Source of the DNA: Loki-b32 sp964493385
GTDB lineage: Archaea > Asgardarchaeota > Lokiarchaeia > Sigyniarchaeales > SOKP01
Length of the DNA: 23,300 nt
Direction of reading: 5' to 3'
NCBI GenBank assembly: GCA_964493385.1
Contig: CAZBNW010000036.1
Coordinates: 1 to 23,300 of the forward strand
The notes beneath the pieces were generated by a model. The model was not told the origin of the DNA, made no database searches, and saw only the letters and a list, made by a program, of their open reading frames with translations. The translations under genes were made by a program, and so were the position numbers. Below are positions 7,995-14,873 of the stretch, one piece after another; the first letter of the stretch is position 1, and the number at the start of each line of letters is the position of its first letter.

Positions 7995-8564
7995 ATGGAT
8001 ATAATTATAAAACCCTTATCGCCAGATCTTCTTGATGATTTTGTATACTATTTCGATAATATTGCTTTCTCTGATAATCCTGATTGGGCTACCTGTTACT
8101 GCCATTTCTATCATTTTCCAGGAACAAATAAACAATTTTTCAAAAGAACAAAAGAAGAGAACAGAAACGCCTCAAAAAATTTAATTATTGCTGGGAAGAT
8201 GAATGGTCTTATTGCGTTCTTAGATGATAAACCTGTTGGATGGTGTAATGTTAACTTAAAGGAAAATTATGCTAGAATTCCTTACAAAGAAGAGACTTCA
8301 GATTCAGATAAAAATATAGCATCGATAATTTGCTTTATAATCGCGCCTCCATATAGGAAACAAGGTGTCGCCCGAAAACTCCTAAAGTATGCTTGTTCCC
8401 TTCCGAAAGATAAAGGGTATGATTTAATTGAAGCTTACCCGAGAAGAGGAAAAGAATTATCTGATGCTCATAGTTATCGTGGACCTTTCTTGCTTTATAA
8501 GTCAGAGGGATTTTTTACCTATAAAGAATTTAAAGATTATTATGTTATGCGTAAGAGCCTTTAA
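7995..8564 (+). CDS. GNAT-family N-acetyltransferase
   Basis: A GCN5-related acetyltransferase that would move an acetyl group from acetyl-CoA to an amine. The acetyl-CoA pyrophosphate-binding motif A is at about residues 113-130, with R121-K-Q-G-V-A126 fitting R/Q-x-x-G-x-A. A second family block, SYRGPFLLYKSEGFF, is at about 160-174, where the Y and the GF are typical of the C-terminal half. The N terminus has a conspicuous Cys/aromatic patch (TCYCHFYHF, 33-41). I recall this from a clostridial/archaeal GNAT subgroup, but its substrate is unknown to me. The gene follows the second roadblock-GTPase by 27 bases with GAGGT at 7984-7988, so it is probably co-transcribed. Whether it acts on the GTPases is open. 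Confidence 0.87.
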   Translation: MDIIIKPLSPDLLDDFVYYFDNIAFSDNPDWATCYCHFYHFPGTNKQFFKRTKEENRNASKNLIIAGKMNGLIAFLDDKPVGWCNVNLKENYARIPYKEETSDSDKNIASIICFIIAPPYRKQGVARKLLKYACSLPKDKGYDLIEAYPRRGKELSDAHSYRGPFLLYKSEGFFTYKEFKDYYVMRKSL

Positions 8565-8772
8565 TTTAAAATTCAATTTTATTAGTCAATATAAAATTGG
8601 TTGAAATTTTCAATGTCTTAATTTATTCAAGTTATCAATTCTAAAATCAAAAAAAATCTTAGATCTAAAAGCTCAGAACCATATCTATCAATGTTCTTCT
8701 AACACATCGCAATTTTGTCGATTGGATGAAATTATTAACCCAAACATATTATATCGAAAATCTACCGTAATC

Positions 8773-8780
8773 TTTATATA
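8773..8780 (+). promoter_or_regulatory. Likely TATA box of the histone gene
   Basis: TTTATATA is a good archaeal TATA element, in an otherwise mixed context (CGTAATCTTTATATATTCG). Transcription would begin about 25 bases downstream, near 8802, leaving a leader of roughly 110 bases, long for an archaeal gene. The assignment is by sequence resemblance only. Confidence 0.5.
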
Positions 8781-8807
8781 TTCGCAATAAGTATTATAAC
8801 TTAAATA

Positions 8808-8831
8808 AGTGTTTTGTAAAAATTAAACACT
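8808..8831 (+). repeat. Inverted repeat in the histone leader
   Basis: AGTGTTT (8808-8814) and AAACACT (8825-8831) are perfect 7-base complements around a 10-base loop. Overlapping it to the left, TAAGT-ATTATA-ACTTA-AA-TAAGT (8789-8810) alternates complementary 5-mers. A smaller pair, CCTC (8858-8861) and GAGG (8869-8872), lies closer to the gene. They could be RNA hairpins in the 5' leader or a protein-binding site. Confidence 0.45.
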
Positions 8832-8912
8832 AAATACAAAATTTATAGGTTTTTAAGCCTCTAAAATTGAGGAAATTAACCAGAAAAATTAAAAAGTGGA
8901 GGAATATAAAAA

Positions 8913-9125
8913 ATGGCTAAGAAAGTATTTGCCTGGTCACCTGTTCGAAAGTTAATGAAAGATAATGGCGCTGAAATGGTAGCTAGAGATGCAGTAGATG
9001 CTTTAATTGATTATTTAGAAAAATTAGCGAAAGGTATGACAAATAAAGCTCTTGAGATGACACGTCACGCTGGTAGGAAGAAATTAACTCTCGAAGATAT
9101 GAACTTGGCTATGAAAATAGTATAG
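8913..9125 (+). CDS. Archaeal histone
   Basis: A 70-residue single histone-fold protein of the HMf type that would dimerise and wrap DNA. The helix-loop-helix order is clear: short helix about 9-17, central helix about 26-54, the loop-2 signature R51-H-A-G-R-K-K-L-T (51-59), then the last helix. Compared with HMfB from memory, R10 corresponds to R12, but the minor-groove arginine R19 of the GAERV motif is M22 here (GAEMV). The usual E-L-P-x-A-P opening is replaced by K-K-V-F-A-W-S-P. There is no N- or C-terminal tail. GGAGG at 8898-8902 sits ten bases before the ATG, which fixes the start. The gene has its own TATA element and a long T-tract after it, so it is a monocistronic, probably strongly expressed unit. 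Confidence 0.95.
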   Translation: MAKKVFAWSPVRKLMKDNGAEMVARDAVDALIDYLEKLAKGMTNKALEMTRHAGRKKLTLEDMNLAMKIV

Positions 9126-9161
9126 AAAAACTAAATAAAATTAGTTATTATTTAAATTCAA

Positions 9162-9185
9162 TTTTTTTTCTTTTTTTTCCTTTTT
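9162..9185 (+). terminator. T-tract terminator of the histone gene
   Basis: Three T runs of eight, eight and five, broken only by single or double C, lie 37 bases after the histone stop. This is a strong archaeal-type terminator signal on the plus strand; no stem-loop is needed or seen. Confidence 0.65.
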
Positions 9186-9242
9186 AATTATTTTAAAATT
9201 AAAATTTGGAGTTTAATGTTGTTATATAATTTTCGAATATAA

Positions 9243-10382
9243 TTAGGGAGGCAATAAGGTTATTTTCTCTGCTCTCCTAAACTTATTAAGAAATTTTTGA
9301 ATAATCATCTTTATTCCAGTTTTAAATATAAATTTTACCATATATGTTAAGAGTTCCTCATTATTATTTAAATTATATATCCCTTTTCCAACATTATTAT
9401 TTGTTTGTTTTACGATTTTTCGCATTAAATGTGTATAAATTTCATAAACAAGCTCTCTCTTTCTTCCTTTTTTCTCTACTTTGAGTATTGCTTTTGAAAC
9501 TAATCTACCGCTTAAAGCTGCAGCATCCATTCCCACACCTCGATACATATCAACTAATCCTGCCGCATCGCCTACAAATAATATACATCCTTCTCCAAGA
9601 TGGACTCTGCTCTCTCCCATATTCATTGTACTTGAAAAACCTTCTTTTTTAACAACTTCGCCCTTAAGATTGTATTCTCTTTTTACAAACTCAAAAAAGT
9701 TTTGTCCCACCTTAGAAATATTTTTATCATATCCAGTACCAATAACCCAAAGATCATTCTTTTTATAGATCCACGCAAACATCATGTTATTATATTCTAA
9801 ATTCCAATATTGGTATAAACGGTTAGGATCTAAATCACCCTCGCCATCAAAATAATAATTAACAGTAGCACCAGTTGATCTTTTTTCGAAATCTTTAGGT
9901 CTTATTTTCATTCTGATAATTGGCATTAATCCTGAGGCATCAATTAGATATTTAGTTTTAATTTTTTCTGTATTTTTATCTTTATCTGAGATTGTGACAA
10001 TAATATTGTTTGGATTTATTTCCCAATCAATAAGTATGCATTCATCTCTGAACTCCGCACCATATTTAATTGCTACTTGATTTAGCCAATTATCAAAAAT
10101 ATCACGCGTGAAATTTAACATTTTAAATGGAGCGTTGAATTTTTTTCCATCTGGTCTAATTATTGAGACTTTAGTCAGTTTATTAGTGCAGAGTTTTTCA
10201 GAAGGAATTTTTTCTCCAATTATTTTTTCTAAATATGGAAATTGAATTCCTGAACAAGATTTCATTCTTGGAGTTTTGTATTTTTCAATGAATATTGTTT
10301 TCAATCCATTTTTAGCTGCGAATTTAGCTGCAACAGATCCGGCAATTCCGCCACCTGCGATAAAAACATCATATTCCTTCAA
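9243..10382 (-). CDS. Geranylgeranyl reductase-family FAD-dependent oxidoreductase
   Basis: A 379-residue flavoprotein of the p-hydroxybenzoate hydroxylase-like fold. The FAD-binding dinucleotide motif GGGIAGSVAA is at residues 10-19, E33 (FIEKY) is the ribose-binding acid, and the second FAD motif GDAAGLVDMYRGVGMDAA lies near 272-289. The block FAWIYKKNDLWVIGTG (about 203-218) resembles the W-x-F-P...G-x-G region of archaeal geranylgeranyl reductases, which saturate isoprenoid chains of membrane lipids; KSCSGIQFP (about 41-49) is where family members carry a redox-linked Cys. A lipid or isoprenoid substrate is likely but not proven; related FAD enzymes act on other substrates. The C terminus (about 345-370) is hydrophobic and basic, suiting membrane contact. 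The start is TTG at 10382; no ATG precedes it before an upstream in-frame stop. Confidence 0.85.
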   Translation of the reverse strand: MKEYDVFIAGGGIAGSVAAKFAAKNGLKTIFIEKYKTPRMKSCSGIQFPYLEKIIGEKIPSEKLCTNKLTKVSIIRPDGKKFNAPFKMLNFTRDIFDNWLNQVAIKYGAEFRDECILIDWEINPNNIIVTISDKDKNTEKIKTKYLIDASGLMPIIRMKIRPKDFEKRSTGATVNYYFDGEGDLDPNRLYQYWNLEYNNMMFAWIYKKNDLWVIGTGYDKNISKVGQNFFEFVKREYNLKGEVVKKEGFSSTMNMGESRVHLGEGCILFVGDAAGLVDMYRGVGMDAAALSGRLVSKAILKVEKKGRKRELVYEIYTHLMRKIVKQTNNNVGKGIYNLNNNEELLTYMVKFIFKTGIKMIIQKFLNKFRRAEKITLLPP

Positions 10383-10583
10383 ATTAATAATCTCAGAATG
10401 CTGATTTTAGATAAATTGTAAAGAAATTCAATATTTAAAAAGTATCTTTTTTTTATTTTAATTTTAGATTTTAAGTTAATAATCTAGTTCTTTTCTAATG
10501 ACATTAATTATTAAAGCCACTATAATAATAAAATTTCTCAACCTATATTAGAATTAATATTGAATGGCTCATTTTTACTGTTA

Positions 10584-10594
10584 CTTATAAAATA
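10584..10594 (+). promoter_or_regulatory. TATA box placing transcription start at the ATG (likely leaderless mRNA)
   Basis: CTTATAAAATA is a near-consensus archaeal TATA element centred about 26 bases before the ATG at 10615. That spacing puts the transcription start at or within a base or two of the start codon. No Shine-Dalgarno is present before this gene, consistent with a leaderless transcript. Confidence 0.55.
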
Positions 10595-10614
10595 AAATAA
10601 TTCATTTAATTAAA

Positions 10615-11166
10615 ATGAGTGGAAACAAAGAATACATAACTATTTCATTTATAGAAGGAGAAAAAATCAATCTTTGCCCTCCAAACGCTGATCATATTAA
10701 CCTATATACCAAATGGATGAATGATCCACAAATCCGTAAATACATGAGGTACAACATGCCCCAAACTGTTGAGGAAGTGAAAAAATTATTTGAACCAAAA
10801 AAAGAAGAAGTAAAGAAGGATATTTTCTTTGAAATTTTACACAGGAAAAACAAGAAACCAATAGGTTTTGTGGGATTCATTAGAATAGATTGGTTTACTC
10901 GTAATGCACATATTTTTTATCTTATTGGAGACACTGATTATTGGGGGCAAAAAATTGCAACTGAAGCAGGAAAATTAGTTGTTAATTATGGCTTCAGTGA
11001 ACTTAATTTACATAAAATAACTGCTCGAACTTTTTTCCTAAATAAAGCTGCTTTACGAGTAGCTGAAAAAATTGGCTTTAAACATGAGATAACACTTAAA
11101 AAAGAAGCCTATATTGATGGGAAATACGTGGATCTTCTTAACTATGTTATTTTTAAAGACGAATGA
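10615..11166 (+). CDS. GNAT acetyltransferase, RimJ/RimL type (copy 1)
   Basis: A 183-residue acetyltransferase of the RimJ/RimL branch, whose known members acetylate protein N termini or small amines. The acetyl-CoA site is Y109-W-G-Q-K-I-A-T-E-A118, followed by the typical LVVNYGFSELNLHKITA helix-strand and N143...A-L-R-V-A-E-K-I-G-F (143-155), where the Asn and EK-GF are family hallmarks. The N terminus has the usual I-N-L-x-P-x-x-x-x-H-I-N-L-Y-x-K-W-M-N-D-P layout. The ATG has no ribosome binding site but a well-placed TATA box. A paralogue follows after a gap of 68 bases. The substrate is not deducible. Confidence 0.9.
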   Translation: MSGNKEYITISFIEGEKINLCPPNADHINLYTKWMNDPQIRKYMRYNMPQTVEEVKKLFEPKKEEVKKDIFFEILHRKNKKPIGFVGFIRIDWFTRNAHIFYLIGDTDYWGQKIATEAGKLVVNYGFSELNLHKITARTFFLNKAALRVAEKIGFKHEITLKKEAYIDGKYVDLLNYVIFKDE

Positions 11167-11234
11167 TTAAATTCTGAAAAATAAAATAATTTAATGTATT
11201 AATAATCAAAAAAAATTGAGGATTGATTAATTTT

Positions 11235-11792
11235 ATGGAGGAAGAAGTTCCTGTCTTCATCGAAGGAAAAAATATTTGTTTTCTACCTCAAAATTTAGAG
11301 AATATCAACTTGTATGTAAAATGGGAGAATAATCCAAAAGTTCGTAAATATGCTCGAGAAATTGTACCTAGTATAGTTGAAGATCTTAAAAAATGGTTTG
11401 AACCCCATGAGAAGGGAGTGCGCAGATTAATAGCTTTTGAAATATGGGATAAAATAAATAATAAACCGATTGGCAGAATAGGATTAGGTGGTATAGATTG
11501 GGTTAATAGATGGGCATATACGTTCATTAAAATTGGAGAACCAGATTATTGGAGGCAAAATATTGCTACCGAAGCAACAGAATTACTTGTTGAATATGCA
11601 TTCAATGAGTTGAACCTAAATAAACTAATTGGTAGAGTTTGTGTTGAAAATATTGGCTCTTGGACTGTTGCTGAGAAAATGGGATTTTTACTCGAAGGAA
11701 TCCAAAAGCATGAGTTCTATGTTGATGGAAAATATCTCGATGCTAAGATATATCGCTTGTTAAAAGAAGATTGGCTGGAAAGAAATAAATAA
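11235..11792 (+). CDS. GNAT acetyltransferase, RimJ/RimL type (copy 2)
   Basis: Tandem paralogue of the preceding acetyltransferase with the same layout: NLYVKWENNPKVRKY near the N terminus, the acetyl-CoA motif Y-W-R-Q-N-I-A-T-E-A, then LVEYAFNELNLNKLIGRV and the N...W-T-V-A-E-K-M-G-F block. Two frames of reference exist for the start. A TTG at 11223 lies one base after GAGG (11218-11221), too close for that site to serve it. The ATG at 11235 is 13 bases away, so I use the ATG (186 residues, MEEEVPVF). The gene ends before an 8-bp hairpin shared with the convergent kinase gene. The two copies probably arose by local duplication and have diverged, so distinct targets are likely. Confidence 0.88.
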   Translation: MEEEVPVFIEGKNICFLPQNLENINLYVKWENNPKVRKYAREIVPSIVEDLKKWFEPHEKGVRRLIAFEIWDKINNKPIGRIGLGGIDWVNRWAYTFIKIGEPDYWRQNIATEATELLVEYAFNELNLNKLIGRVCVENIGSWTVAEKMGFLLEGIQKHEFYVDGKYLDAKIYRLLKEDWLERNK

Positions 11793-11802
11793 ACTCAAAA
11801 AT

Positions 11803-11821
11803 AAACCATTAAAAATGGTTT
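11803..11821. terminator. Hairpin between convergent genes, probable bidirectional terminator
   Basis: AAACCATT (11803-11810) and AATGGTTT (11814-11821) form a perfect 8-bp stem with an AAA loop. It lies 10 bases after the acetyltransferase stop (+) and 25 bases beyond the kinase stop (-). T-rich sequence flanks it on both strands (GATTTTATATT on plus, ATTTTTGAGTTT on minus), so it could end both transcripts. Confidence 0.55.
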
Positions 11822-11846
11822 GATTTTATATTAAAAACGTTTTTTA

Positions 11847-14018
11847 TCAATCTAGTTGATTTAATTCTGGCAGTAATATTACAAAATTACTACCTTTAGT
11901 GTAATCACCTTTAACTCTATCCTCAACCCAAATTTTACCATTGAAAATGTTAAGTATTTTACTAACTAATGAAAGTCCTAATCCCATACCTTTAGATCCT
12001 TTAAGTTCTCGATTCTGTTCTTGAAATATAACCTCTTTTCTATCATCAGCAACTCCAATACCATTATCAATGAATTCAATTTTAATAAAATCTTTTTCAT
12101 CTATGGTTTGCTTAGAGATCTTGATGAGAATTTCTATATTTGCATTCTTATTATATTTTATTGAATTAATCAAAATATTATCAAATACTTCGTGGAGAAG
12201 TTCATTACCATTAGTAAAATATATTTCATCAATTTTTCCTGCGAGTATACTTATTTGCCTTTCACTATATGCTCTTTTAACAAAATCTATAGAACTTTTT
12301 AAAAATGTACTAATTTCAATTTGATTTGTCGTTACCTCTTCTTCTTCAAGTTCAGAAAGAGTTCTCACATTAGAAATAAATTTTGAACCTCTTTCCACTT
12401 GATTCTTTATTATATTTGCCATATTCCCTATATATTTAGACTGTTCAGAATCCCCAAGTTGAAAATCAATAAGTTCTGCTGAAGAATTTATTATTTGAAG
12501 AATGTTATTCATATCGTGAGTAAAGAGATCTTTGTAAAAGTTTGCACGATTAAAAGCTTCCCTATATTTCATTTCTGATTCTTTTAATTTTTGCTCAGCA
12601 GCTTTTCGTTCAGTGATATCCCTTCCTAAAGAAACGATTAATAGCTCTCCTTCTGAACCTTTTATTGTTGTTCCACTATATTCGAAAGGAATTGAATGAC
12701 CTTCCTTAGTAATAAGCGACATTTCTATAGTAGCTTTTCCTTTTTGAATTACTTTTTTAGATGCTTCTGCTCCTTTTCTTAAATCTTCTTCACTATAATA
12801 TGAATCAGGAGCTCTCATTGAAGATATCTCTTCATCTGAATAACCAGTAACTTCTTTAAAAGCTTTATTCCATCTAATTGCTTTACCCGTTTCTGGTTCA
12901 AAAACGAAGATAGTATCAAGTGAAGAATTCAGTATATCTTCAGTAAACTCTTTTTCTATTTTAAGAGCAACCTCCGATTTCTTTCTTTCCGTGACATCTC
13001 GTCCATAAATATTGGTGTACCCTTCTTCTTGTATCGGTGTAATACTAAATGAATAAATTTTATCTTCAATTTCAACTTCTATATTTTTTATAGTATTTTC
13101 ATTAAATATTTCAATTATTATTTCTTGGAACACTTTTGGAATTGGATCGCCTTTGATTAAATTGAATAAATTTTGACCAGCTTTATTAATATAAATAACC
13201 TTATCTATATTTACTCTCATTACGGGATTTGGATTTTCTGAAGGAAATTTCGCTAAATCGATAATCTTTTTTTCTATTATTTTTCTTTCTGTTATATCTA
13301 TTACAACTTCTGCTGCCCGTTCTATTGTTCCTTTTGGATTATGTAAGGGAGCAGATATTATTTCATAAGAACGATTATTGGGAGCAGTAATAATTGCCTT
13401 TTCAACTTTTTTGTTTTGAATGGCTTTCATCATAGGACAATCTTCGCAGTATTTTTGTTTCCCTAAGTAAAACTCAAAACACTTTTTATTTTGATGTTCA
13501 CCAAATTGCTCTTTTAAAAATTGATTTTGATAAATTATTTTATAATTGGAATCAACGATATCAATTCCAATACCTGTTTGGGATAATCCTTCGGTTAGAG
13601 AGCGATATATTTCTTCAGATTCTTTCAATTTTTTTTCAGCAGTTTTTCTGTCAGTAATATCTTCTGTATGAACTAAGACTAAATCTGCGGGTAAAAAAAC
13701 ATATTTCACTAATAGATCTTTTTCCTCTTTTAGACTTGAAAAAAAATATTTTATTTCTCGAATAACAGTAGTTTTTTTATCAAAACAATTATTAAAATCT
13801 TCCAAAATATCCAATCGCTCTCTATACATCTCAGAAGCTTTAAATCCTAAAAATCTTTGCACATTTCCTTGTGTAATAATATTGGCAGCATTATTATAAT
13901 CAATCAATTTAAAAGAATCTCCAACTTTTTGCCAAGCATATGCAGGAACAGGACCTCCTTTAAATAGTGCTTTAAACCTTTCTTCTGATTCTTTAAGTTT
14001 CTTTTCTACAGATGTCAT
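11847..14018 (-). CDS. Cytoplasmic multi-PAS sensor histidine kinase
   Basis: A 723-residue signal-transducing kinase with no membrane segment, so it senses an internal cue. Four PAS-type sensor domains occur at about 10-125, 135-245, 255-345 and 355-473, each ending in a D-I/V-T-E/D-R-K linker (PAC hallmark). PAS 2 contains C180, C191 and C194 in a C-x10-C-x2-C-P arrangement, a possible metal or redox site. The phosphoacceptor box is FTHDMNNILQ with H501. The GHKL ATPase core has the N box around N614 (DNILINS), DNGIG at 651-655 and GSKGMGLGLS at 674-682. No response regulator or receiver domain is in the window, so it is an orphan kinase. GAGGG lies about ten bases before the ATG at 14018. 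Specific ligand unknown. Confidence 0.92.
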   Translation of the reverse strand: MTSVEKKLKESEERFKALFKGGPVPAYAWQKVGDSFKLIDYNNAANIITQGNVQRFLGFKASEMYRERLDILEDFNNCFDKKTTVIREIKYFFSSLKEEKDLLVKYVFLPADLVLVHTEDITDRKTAEKKLKESEEIYRSLTEGLSQTGIGIDIVDSNYKIIYQNQFLKEQFGEHQNKKCFEFYLGKQKYCEDCPMMKAIQNKKVEKAIITAPNNRSYEIISAPLHNPKGTIERAAEVVIDITERKIIEKKIIDLAKFPSENPNPVMRVNIDKVIYINKAGQNLFNLIKGDPIPKVFQEIIIEIFNENTIKNIEVEIEDKIYSFSITPIQEEGYTNIYGRDVTERKKSEVALKIEKEFTEDILNSSLDTIFVFEPETGKAIRWNKAFKEVTGYSDEEISSMRAPDSYYSEEDLRKGAEASKKVIQKGKATIEMSLITKEGHSIPFEYSGTTIKGSEGELLIVSLGRDITERKAAEQKLKESEMKYREAFNRANFYKDLFTHDMNNILQIINSSAELIDFQLGDSEQSKYIGNMANIIKNQVERGSKFISNVRTLSELEEEEVTTNQIEISTFLKSSIDFVKRAYSERQISILAGKIDEIYFTNGNELLHEVFDNILINSIKYNKNANIEILIKISKQTIDEKDFIKIEFIDNGIGVADDRKEVIFQEQNRELKGSKGMGLGLSLVSKILNIFNGKIWVEDRVKGDYTKGSNFVILLPELNQLD

Positions 14019-14326
14019 GATTTAGGATTCCCTCTAAACCCCTATATTTCAACAAAATTCACAAAAATATCTAATTTATTTGATAATATCATAAACATTA
14101 TTTTAAGTTTCATTTAATATTTCATAAATTAAACCTAATTTTTCGTAATAAAAACACGTACAAATATTAAAAATTAGACTTTATTTGAATGTTTATTAAT
14201 TAGACTTAGAATCTACTTAAAAATATACTCTATATATAACCTATAGAAATTAAAAGAAGAATAAAACAAGATAAATCTTATATTTTACAAAAAAAGAAAA
14301 AAAAAGAAAGTTAGTTATTAAAGCGA
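14019..14326. other. 308-base gene-free AT-rich stretch
   Basis: No coding or RNA gene is supported. On the minus strand it carries the ribosome binding site and presumably the promoter of the histidine kinase (right of 14018) and, at the other end, the A-tract that reads as a T-tract terminator for the AOR-MoaD operon. The centre (about 14100-14280) has several TATA-like strings but nothing decisive. Confidence 0.5.
14289..14309 (-). terminator. T-tract terminator of the AOR-MoaD operon
   Basis: On the minus strand this reads as a nearly pure T stretch broken by two C, about 18 bases after the stop of the last operon gene. It matches the T-tract termination seen after other genes in the window. 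Confidence 0.55.
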
Positions 14327-14572
14327 TTAACCCCCTCCTATTGGTGGAAAAATTGATATAATATCTCCGTCTTCAAGAATAGTATTTTGATCTTTATGTG
14401 GGCGCCCATTAACTAATATTATAGCTCTTCTCTCATTCTTAGGGATGTTATATTTGTCAAATAATAGTTTAATCTTGCTGTTTTTGACAATTGTTAAGAC
14501 TTCCTTATCTGGACCATATTCCCTCAGTGTAGCAAAAAATTTGACTGTCACTGAAATTGTATTATTATTCAT
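14327..14572 (-). CDS. MoaD/ThiS-type sulfur carrier with GG terminus
   Basis: An 81-residue beta-grasp protein ending F-P-P-I-G-G-G. The terminal diglycine is the site that an E1-like enzyme adenylates and converts to thiocarboxylate, which supplies sulfur to molybdopterin/tungstopterin (MoaD) or thiazole (ThiS). The core shows VTVKFFATLREYG (strand plus turn), LVNGRPHKD and LEDGDIISIFPP, all family-typical. Its place as the third gene of the aldehyde ferredoxin oxidoreductase operon favours the pterin-cofactor role. The start overlaps the end of the preceding gene by eight bases (GATGAATAA), suggesting translational coupling. The extra terminal glycine means the protein ends GGG rather than GG. 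I leave the symbol blank because MoaD and ThiS cannot be separated by sequence alone here. Confidence 0.88.
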   Translation of the reverse strand: MNNNTISVTVKFFATLREYGPDKEVLTIVKNSKIKLLFDKYNIPKNERRAIILVNGRPHKDQNTILEDGDIISIFPPIGGG

Positions 14573-14849
14573 CTTCTTCTCGATTAAAATACCATTTGTA
14601 TAATAATCCCATATTTCTAGGGAATAATGCTATAATATCTCCACCATTCACTTTTTTCCTAAATCCTGCATATCTTCCATTTACAAATATATGGCTAACT
14701 TCATTTTCTTCAATGTCAAACTTTCTAAGAATATCGAATACCCGATTAATGTCTAAATCATTAAGTTTTAACCTTAATGGCATTGTCCCTGAAATTTGTG
14801 GTTCTACTTTTTTCCTTAAATCTCCGAATAATTTCACTTGTATTGGCAT
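14565..14849 (-). CDS. MoaD-like beta-grasp protein lacking the GG tail
   Basis: A 94-residue relative of MoaD that keeps the fold pattern (VKLFGDLRKKVEP at the start, IFVNGRYAG, NGGDIIALFPRN) but not the functional end. Where MoaD reads FPP-x-x-GG and stops, this protein reads FPRNMGLLYKWY (76-87) and continues to N-R-E-E-D-E. It therefore cannot form a C-terminal diglycine thiocarboxylate. I recall similar FPRNM-type proteins beside aldehyde ferredoxin oxidoreductase genes, which would suit a structural or cofactor-loading partner of the enzyme, but that recollection cannot be checked here. It lies 24 bases after the AOR gene and overlaps the next gene by eight bases, clearly in one operon. 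Confidence 0.8.
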   Translation of the reverse strand: MPIQVKLFGDLRKKVEPQISGTMPLRLKLNDLDINRVFDILRKFDIEENEVSHIFVNGRYAGFRKKVNGGDIIALFPRNMGLLYKWYFNREEDE

Positions 14850-14873
14850 TTTACATCAATAAGCATTAATGAT

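Larger units (their letters stand above)
8565..8912. other. 348-base gene-free stretch holding the histone promoter and leader
   Basis: No coding sequence or RNA gene is supported here. The left half (8565-8765) is AT-rich with no pattern I can name. The right half contains the TATA-like element at 8773-8780 and a leader of about 110 bases with short inverted repeats, then the GGAGG ribosome binding site at 8898-8902 of the histone gene. Confidence 0.6.

Noticed and set aside
8565..8912. A tRNA or other structured RNA gene in the longest gap
   Set aside because: No GC-rich block, no T-loop or acceptor-stem pattern; only promoter and leader signals are seen.
14557..14862. Antisense open frame opposite the two MoaD-type genes (and similar ones opposite AOR, the flavoprotein and thiC)
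   Set aside because: No family resemblance, no ribosome binding site, and the opposite strand holds clear, conserved genes; these frames are shadows.
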